Below, piece by piece: positions 58,512 through 64,000 of a stretch of 64,000 nucleotides of DNA. Made by a program: the position numbers and the translations under genes. How positions within the stretch are numbered: the first letter of the stretch is position 1; every line of letters begins with the position of its first letter. The notes below the pieces were generated by a model that ran no database searches, had not been told where the DNA came from, and was given only the letters and a program-made list of their open reading frames with translations. The DNA is from Sporobolomyces roseus (taxonomy: Eukaryota > Basidiomycota > Microbotryomycetes > Sporidiobolales > Sporidiobolaceae). The stretch spans positions 3,782,001-3,846,000 of the forward strand of contig JADILM010000001.1 in NCBI GenBank assembly GCA_016617785.1, written 5' to 3'.

Positions 58512-58939
58512 ACTGGTGATGAGAATTGAGTAGAGGGGGTGAGTGGAGGGAAGGAAAGAGGAAACTCATCATCGCTTCGGCAAAGGTGAATTTCGAGAAC
58601 TTTCTTTTGCAACATTCGACTTCACTCGAAGAAGTGCTGCGATCAGTAGCATAGTAATGAACGATTCGCGAAAGGAGCGAGTCCAAAAGAAATTTGCAAG
58701 AAAAAGGAATATTGTGAAAGGCGAAAGAGGGGGAGGAAGCGAGAACGAAGTGAGGGAAGAGAATGCGAAGGAAAGTGTTAAGATAAGAATGTAACAACGA
58801 ACAAGTAAGTAGACGAAACGAAGGCGCAAGGATTAGGGTAAGACGGTGGTTTATCGAAAACTGAAATGGTATGTAGAGTAAGTGGGAGAGAGAATGGCAT
58901 GTGATTGGCTTCTGTGCACCGTCGAGAGAGGGAAAGGGA
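58512..58939. other. intergenic, GHITM-like promoter and kinase 3' end
   Basis: 428 nt. C/T-rich on the minus strand near 58700-58780, as expected of a promoter. No gene seen. Confidence 0.3.
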
Positions 58940-61934
58940 TTAAGCGAGACCGACTAGAGTAGGTCGAATGAGTCAGCTCGACGGCACATCGCAAGTGTCA
59001 CAGACAGAAAGAAGGAAAACTCACGTTGTTCTTTCAACCCAACGACCCACCTCGTCCACAACATCTGAGCGATCGGACTCCTAGTCTCCTCGCTCGGTAA
59101 AGCTCGATTCGTACTTCGATCGATCTCATCATCGGATGAATCAGAGAGAATCGAATTTGCGATTGATGGTCGGCGAGCATGCGATAGATCAATGCGCTGG
59201 AGAGTCGAGAGGAGGACGGCGGGACCCGATGGAGTAGAAATGAGATCCTTCTCGAGTGCTGTTGACGGGGTTGATGCGGCATGAAGTGAGGGGGAAACTT
59301 TCGAGAGAGACTTTCGGATCGATTCGTTACTGTCGAGAGAAGTTTACGTTAGCCTCAGAGCTTGGTTGTATGGTGGAGGATGAAGAGACTCACTCGTTGA
59401 TTCCCTCGAGTAACCCCTCGACGACTTTCCAACTCAACTCAGGACGAGTCTTGACGAGATCTTCGAAGCCTCTCCTGATCATTGCCAGGGCCTCCGATTC
59501 TTTCGCATCTACTGCTCCGTCTCTTTCCTTCTTCTCCGATAGACGATCGATGACAGGTCCCAGCACATCATGCACGACCGCTTTCCCCAATTTCTCTGTT
59601 TCCTCTCGAATCATTCGAGAATTGTCGGATAGCTCAGAAGAAGGCTCGGGAGTGGTTTCGGGGGTCAAAGCGTTGTGTTTGTTGTCTTGTGAGACGAGGG
59701 AAGAGGAAGACTGAGATCGTTTGGATTGATGAGACGATGTGGTCGAGGCGGAATCTTGGGTTCGATGTCGATTCTTCTGCGAGGTGGATCGTTCGAGCCC
59801 AGTCGATGCTTGGTGAGGTACGTCGGTATCGAGTCGTTTGATCGGTCGGACGGTATTCAGGCTATGGAAAGCATAAGAAAACAGTCAGACTCGAGCGGAC
59901 GGTCACAGGAAGGTGGGAGATCTTTACCCTGTACCGACGTCTCCAGCTTTGAGCACCGTTCCATTTATATCATGACGAGCTCTGTGTGAGTTGCGCTTGT
60001 TTGGCGAAGGCGAAGGTGCAGGTCGAGGTTGATAAGGAATGTCATTGACGGCTGCTCGAGCTGGATCTGCTGAAGCTGCAATGAGAGATTCGATCGAAGG
60101 TTCTGAGCCGATCGAAGCGTTTGACGGAGTTGTGTTGGTTGCAGAGGCGGAAAGAGCTGCAAGTTCCGAATCTTCTGGCAGAGGCTGTACCTCAACTCGC
60201 CTACGTTAGCTCGAGTCATAACAAGCGTGAGCTGACTGTAGACACAGAAGCATACCTGTCGAACAGTTCCGATGACGACCTCATCTTCTTGCTCCGCTCG
60301 AACCGTGTCGAAAGCCCAATTCGACATGACCGTTCCCGTACCACTACTCTCGTCGTCCAGCGCATCTTTGCCTTTCTTGTCTTTCGCTGTCGTATCTTTC
60401 TTGGGTCCATTCATCTTCCATTCTCGGTGTCGATCGATCAATTCGGAAAGTTGCGAGGTGCGTCGAGCATACTTGACGAAACGATGTTGCAGGAGTTCTT
60501 TCGCCGTAGGTCTCTGTACAGTCAACAGCTTTATCGATTCAGTACCAATCGAGTCGCAGTGGAGTCAACAAACGTGGAACGCACCTCTGCAGGATCTTTA
60601 ATCAAACACAAAGCGACGAAATCCTTGAAAGCATTCGAAAAGTTCCCCTCCAAACTCGGTGGTCTCGCCTTCGGGATCAAGAACAACACTCGCATCGGGT
60701 GGTACTCGGCGAGCGGCGGTTCTCCTTTAGCCATTTCGATAGCGCTGATTCCGAGAGACCACAGATCGGCTTTCGAGTCGTATCCTGCTTGTCGAATCAC
60801 TTCAGGTGCCATCCAATATGGTGTACCTACGGACAAAAAAGACGTCTGAGCCGAGAAGAGAGAATGAGTAACCGCTCGTGAGAAAGCTTACCGACGAAAG
60901 TATTCCTTCGACCGAGAGTTGCGGTCAATTGAGCCGCGACACCAAAGTCAGCTGTGTACAAGAGTCGGTCAGCATACGGGCTTCGTTATGTAGAGTTCGT
61001 GACTATCGTCTTACCGAGTTTGACGGCTCCATTGGCGGAAAGCAGAACGTTCGCAGCTGAACTCCTCGGGCGAAGATCAGCCTGACCGTTCCGGCTGAGC
61101 GCATTGACGCAAGAAGCTCACCTTTGATATCTCGATGAATCTTGTTCTCGTTGTGGAGGTACTCGAGACCGAGCAAGAGCTCTCGACAGATGATTGCGAT
61201 GTGAGATTCAGAAAAAGGACCAGGCTTGAGCTGTTCGATATTCGAGAAGCCTCGTCAGTATCGACATGGCGTGAGAGTGGACACAGTGAGCGGGAATAGG
61301 ACTCACTAGATCCAAGCAAGATCCTCCAGCGAGATATTCCATGACTGTTGTTTCGACGAAACTCTCCTCAATCAGTCTCGCTCCCCGAACCCGACCGAGC
61401 GGAAGAGGACTCACCTATCCAAAGTTTCCAGCCTCTCAAGAAGCTCCCATAATACCTCGTCACCCATTCGGAGTCGCAATCGGCGAGATGATTAATCTCT
61501 AACTGAATTTCCGAAATATCATCGTCTGAATCTTCCAAGTCAATGATCTTAATCGCTACCGGTCGCGACGTTGGTAGATGGATACTATAGATATATTCGA
61601 GATCAGTGGGGTTGTATGGCGAATGAAGGAGGGAAAGGGAGGCCTCACGCTTTGTAAACGACTCCGAACGAACCGACTCCCAATTTCTCATTTAATTGAT
61701 ATCTGCGAGAGAACGGGAGGGTCAGCCGGAGCTCTTGACTAACGCTGATCACTCCATGACTCACTCTTTGGTAGGGTCGACTCCCTCTTCTCCCGCCGCA
61801 CTGTTCTTCCCTTTCACTCCAGCAGCCTTGTCTAACCCTCGTTGTAACTCTTGAAACCCTTTGAACCTCTTCTCCTCCACTTGTTGATTCTTCCTAGGTG
61901 ATGTGGGTAGAGCAGGAGTAGCTTGTGGCTTCAT
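58940..61934 (-). CDS. GCK-III STE20-family serine/threonine kinase (Kic1/Nak1/Sid1/Don3-like)
   Basis: Protein kinase of the germinal centre kinase III group, which in fungi acts in the morphogenesis (RAM) and septation (SIN/MEN) networks upstream of NDR kinases. The start [13 protein letters not shown] is followed by a short linker and the kinase domain: [11 protein letters not shown] (glycine loop), VAIKIIDLE (lysine), HRDIKAANVLL (catalytic loop), [19 protein letters not shown] and [18 protein letters not shown]. The domain ends with [13 protein letters not shown] and [12 protein letters not shown], a signature of MST3/MST4/YSK1 and fungal relatives. The C-terminal 400 residues are low complexity with a short coiled-coil-like stretch ([15 protein letters not shown]). 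About ten introns. It ends [12 protein letters not shown] by use of a final intron before a short exon (stop 58940-58942). Confidence 0.95.
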
Positions 61935-62383
61935 CCCCGAAGAGAGGAGGAACCAGAGTTGAGTGAATCGAAAGGGAGGGAAAGAGGACTTGAGGGATGA
62001 GAGATAGCTCTACTCCAACCTGAAGTTTACAGTGAAAGCTATAGGCAGTGTTGACGCGGAGTACAGGTGTTGAAGTGGGAATAGGAGAAAATGACAACAT
62101 TCCAATTCCTCAAATTTCGGAGAGGAGAGACTCGAAAAATGAACAACCTCAGAACCCGCTACTTTTGCGACAGGCTGAGAGCGAGAGTCACGCTCGATAG
62201 TAAGCACTGAAAAGGGAGCCGGATCGGTTTGAATTGGCTCAGAATATCGACGAAAGTTTGACGAAACAAATTCTCTCTCCCTCGCAAACGATGCAATCTC
62301 AGGCGCTTCGCCTCTAAGCTCTACCGCACAAGCTGGAGCAGGATACAACAACAGTATTCCGACATTTGCGTCGATGACTCCTT
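61935..62383. other. intergenic between kinase and glutaredoxin copy B
   Basis: 449 nt containing the kinase promoter and the 3' UTR of glutaredoxin copy B. Open on minus for about 125 codons (62010-62387) but without a start context or domain. No gene assigned. Confidence 0.35.
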
Positions 62384-63754
62384 TCATATTCGATTCCGCT
62401 TCACCCCTAGCTCGTCCAACATCTTCGAAAATCCTCCATTCTCTATCAGTCTCTGCAGATCATCGAATCCACCTATACTTCTGGACCCCACTACGATGTT
62501 TGGAAATGTGGAATGAAGAGTCTTGCGCTTGAGTAGGGCTTGTAACGATTTGGCATCAGCTGCGAAATAGAGGACTAGTGTCAGCTCTGTGGAGATGAAC
62601 AGGAAGCGAGGATCTGGGCAGAAGCGCAGAGATACGGAGAGGCCAAGCGAAAGGCAGGTACGTACGACGTTGATCTATTTCTATAATATGAGGTCTAGGT
62701 ACGAGTTTCATCGAATCTAACAGTTCCTTTGCTTTTCTAGAATATCTGTCGAGGAGAAGGTTTGAGCAGCGTCAGCGAGCATCCTGCATATCGCCGCCAA
62801 ATAAGGAATAGGTTCGACTCACTCGCAAGTAGTTTTCGAGAAGACGACGACCGGGATCCTTCGAACCAATTTCTCAACCTGTACCTCCAACGCACTCTTC
62901 CCCCATTCATTGACCATACTCCCATAAACTCTCGCCCATCCTTCACTAGCTTTCCTCATACCCTCCTCATCGCCTCTCACTCGATCCCGCAAAGGTAGCT
63001 TGTCGATGAAATCCTTCTCCTTTGCTTCTTTCAATAGTTTCTCCGTATTGATTCGATCTTCCTCATCCAAGTACACCCATGCATTCTCCAAGATGTGCTC
63101 TTTTAGCACTTTTGAGTTATGATGAGCCTCCTTCTCCGCGAGTGTCCGTTTCGAGAGGATAGGATCGTCGAATGAACTGTCTGCATCTTTTCTCATATCG
63201 ACCTGACCCAAATAAACTCCAGTTCCTACAATCCCGCTACTCCATTCAATACTTCCACCTCCCAGTACTCCCGTCCCAAGTTTAGCCTTTCCTCTCTTCC
63301 TCTTCGACATTGTTGGTACTTCCAAACTCATCGCTTCGACTCCTTTCTCAACTTCCCATCGACTCCTCCTCTTGCGATACAGCCATCCTTCGAGTCCATC
63401 AGGATACAATCGATCTGTGATATCCCCATAGTTCTTCGGTGTCGATGCGAGGATCTTCTCTCTCGCATTTCCTAATCCAACATGATCTCCCCAATTCCTC
63501 ACTGCATCCGGATGAGTACCCCAGGCTAACGGTGAGTGTCTCGGGGTTGTGTTGTCTGGTCGTAGAGTGAGGTAGAGGAGGAGGAGAAGGAAGGAGAAGA
63601 GAGAGAATTGGATTCGACGAGGATAAAGTTGGAATCGGTGTCTGAGTTTGAGGAAGAGAGGGAGGGCGAGCAATCGGCGTATTGGGAGTGGCAAAGATGA
63701 ATGGAGCTTTGTAGAGTTCGATTGAGAGTGTGTGGAAGAAGGGAGAGGAAGCAT
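62384..63754 (-). CDS. membrane-anchored monothiol glutaredoxin, copy B
   Basis: Paralogue of the gene at 39478, on the opposite strand. Same start (MLPLPSSTHS), same TM segment (SLFSFLLLLLYLTLR), same three-exon structure, same CEYS active site. Differences cluster in three places: the middle (PTMSKRKRGKAKLG versus TTTSKGKRGKAQVG; EKEAHHNSKVLKEH versus EEATQRQSRVLQEH), the start of the hydrophobic anchor, and the last 35 residues (GLDDLQRL-like versus GLNDLERL, end GVKRNRI versus GVRWNTN). The frame is intact, so the copy looks functional. The two introns are identical to those of copy A. The unrecognised gene that follows copy A is absent here. Confidence 0.88.
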
Positions 63755-63970
63755 CAAAGTTGAATGATCGAGATTGAGGTTGAAGAAGTTGGAGTGTCGT
63801 CTATTCGATTACTGATATACTATATTAGGTGATACAACATATAAGAGAGCGTTTGAGGAGTTCGTTGGCGTATGAAGTGATTGGAGAGAAGGAAAGAGTT
63901 TGATGAACCTCTCTCGCTTCTACACCTCACTCGCTTCTGCTGAATACTACCAGAAATTGTCAATAGCTCT
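62405..63970 (-). repeat. duplicated segment copy B (inverted partner at 39261-40829)
   Basis: Reverse-complement partner of the segment at 39261-40829. Homology covers about 200 nt upstream of the ATG, all exons and both introns. It ends 21 nt before the copy B stop codon on one side and at AGAGCTATTGACA near the right edge of the window on the other. Beyond 63970 the sequence differs from the region left of 39261. Confidence 0.92.
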
Positions 63971-64000
63971 ACTTTCAGCTACGGCAGCCGCTCACAGCTT

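Noticed and set aside
58303..58829. Ser/Phe/Leu-rich ORFs upstream of the GHITM-like gene
   Set aside because: They derive from a C/T-rich promoter tract and a shadow frame of the first exon; no domain.
62010..62387. 125-codon minus ORF between the kinase and glutaredoxin copy B
   Set aside because: It overlaps the end of the glutaredoxin copy, has no domain and no clear start; probably 3' UTR and promoter sequence.

Overview
The window is nuclear DNA from an intron-rich fungus, most likely a basidiomycete. Nearly every gene is cut by many short introns (mostly 45-140 nt) with GTNNGT donors, CTGAC/CTAAC-like branch sites and TAG/CAG acceptors. The gene content is fungal: a P-type plasma-membrane proton pump, a white collar photoreceptor, ERG26, a CYS3-type bZIP factor and a SYF1 splicing factor. 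Assignment below basidiomycete level would be a guess. I see no virus, transposon, CRISPR array, rRNA or convincing tRNA.

Layout. 0.7-7.1 kb: TSC1 (TORC1 regulator), mitoribosomal protein mL46/MRPL17 and a short-chain dehydrogenase, all on +. 7.2-14.1 kb: an unrecognised multipass membrane protein (-) divergent from a full-length white collar 1 photoreceptor with LOV, PAS, PAS and a GATA finger (+). 15.0-18.5 kb: a secreted GH105-like hydrolase (+) convergent with cystathionine gamma-lyase (-). 18.9-25.3 kb: MCM4 (-) divergent from an SGNH esterase (+). 25.6-32.6 kb: a CYS3/Zip1-like bZIP, a SET-domain protein and PMA1, all on -. 32.6-35.6 kb: the largest gene-poor stretch, upstream of PMA1. 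35.6-42.4 kb: an F-box-like protein, a membrane-anchored monothiol glutaredoxin and an unrecognised 366-aa protein (+). 42.9-50.9 kb: EDC4/Ge-1 (-) divergent from SYF1 (+). 51.2-54.9 kb: three tandem paralogous genes of a family I do not recognise (-). 55.1-61.9 kb: ERG26, a GHITM-like mitochondrial membrane protein and a GCK-III kinase (-). 62.4-64 kb: a second, inverted copy of the glutaredoxin gene.

Two things stand out. First, the tandem trio at 51.2-54.9 kb: proteins of 237, 301 and 233 aa share an ungapped core with three invariant Trp positions (spacing 26 and 32 in all three), a short hydrophobic N-terminus, an RSP(V/I)IP motif, a phase-2 intron at the same place and a C-terminal PPxY motif. 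Second, a 1.57-kb segment carrying the glutaredoxin gene is present twice in inverted orientation, 21.6 kb apart, as a mosaic of identical and diverged tracts.

Most other genes are housekeeping and are not organised as pathways. Possible functional links, all inferred, are the CYS3-like regulator near the CYS3-like enzyme, and TSC1 with PMA1 as growth-control components. Exon joins for TSC1, MRPL17, the dehydrogenase, WC-1, the GH105 gene, CYS3, glutaredoxin copy A, the 41-kb gene and the trio were traced by eye and each total is a multiple of three. For the remaining genes the outer limits are firmer than individual splice sites.
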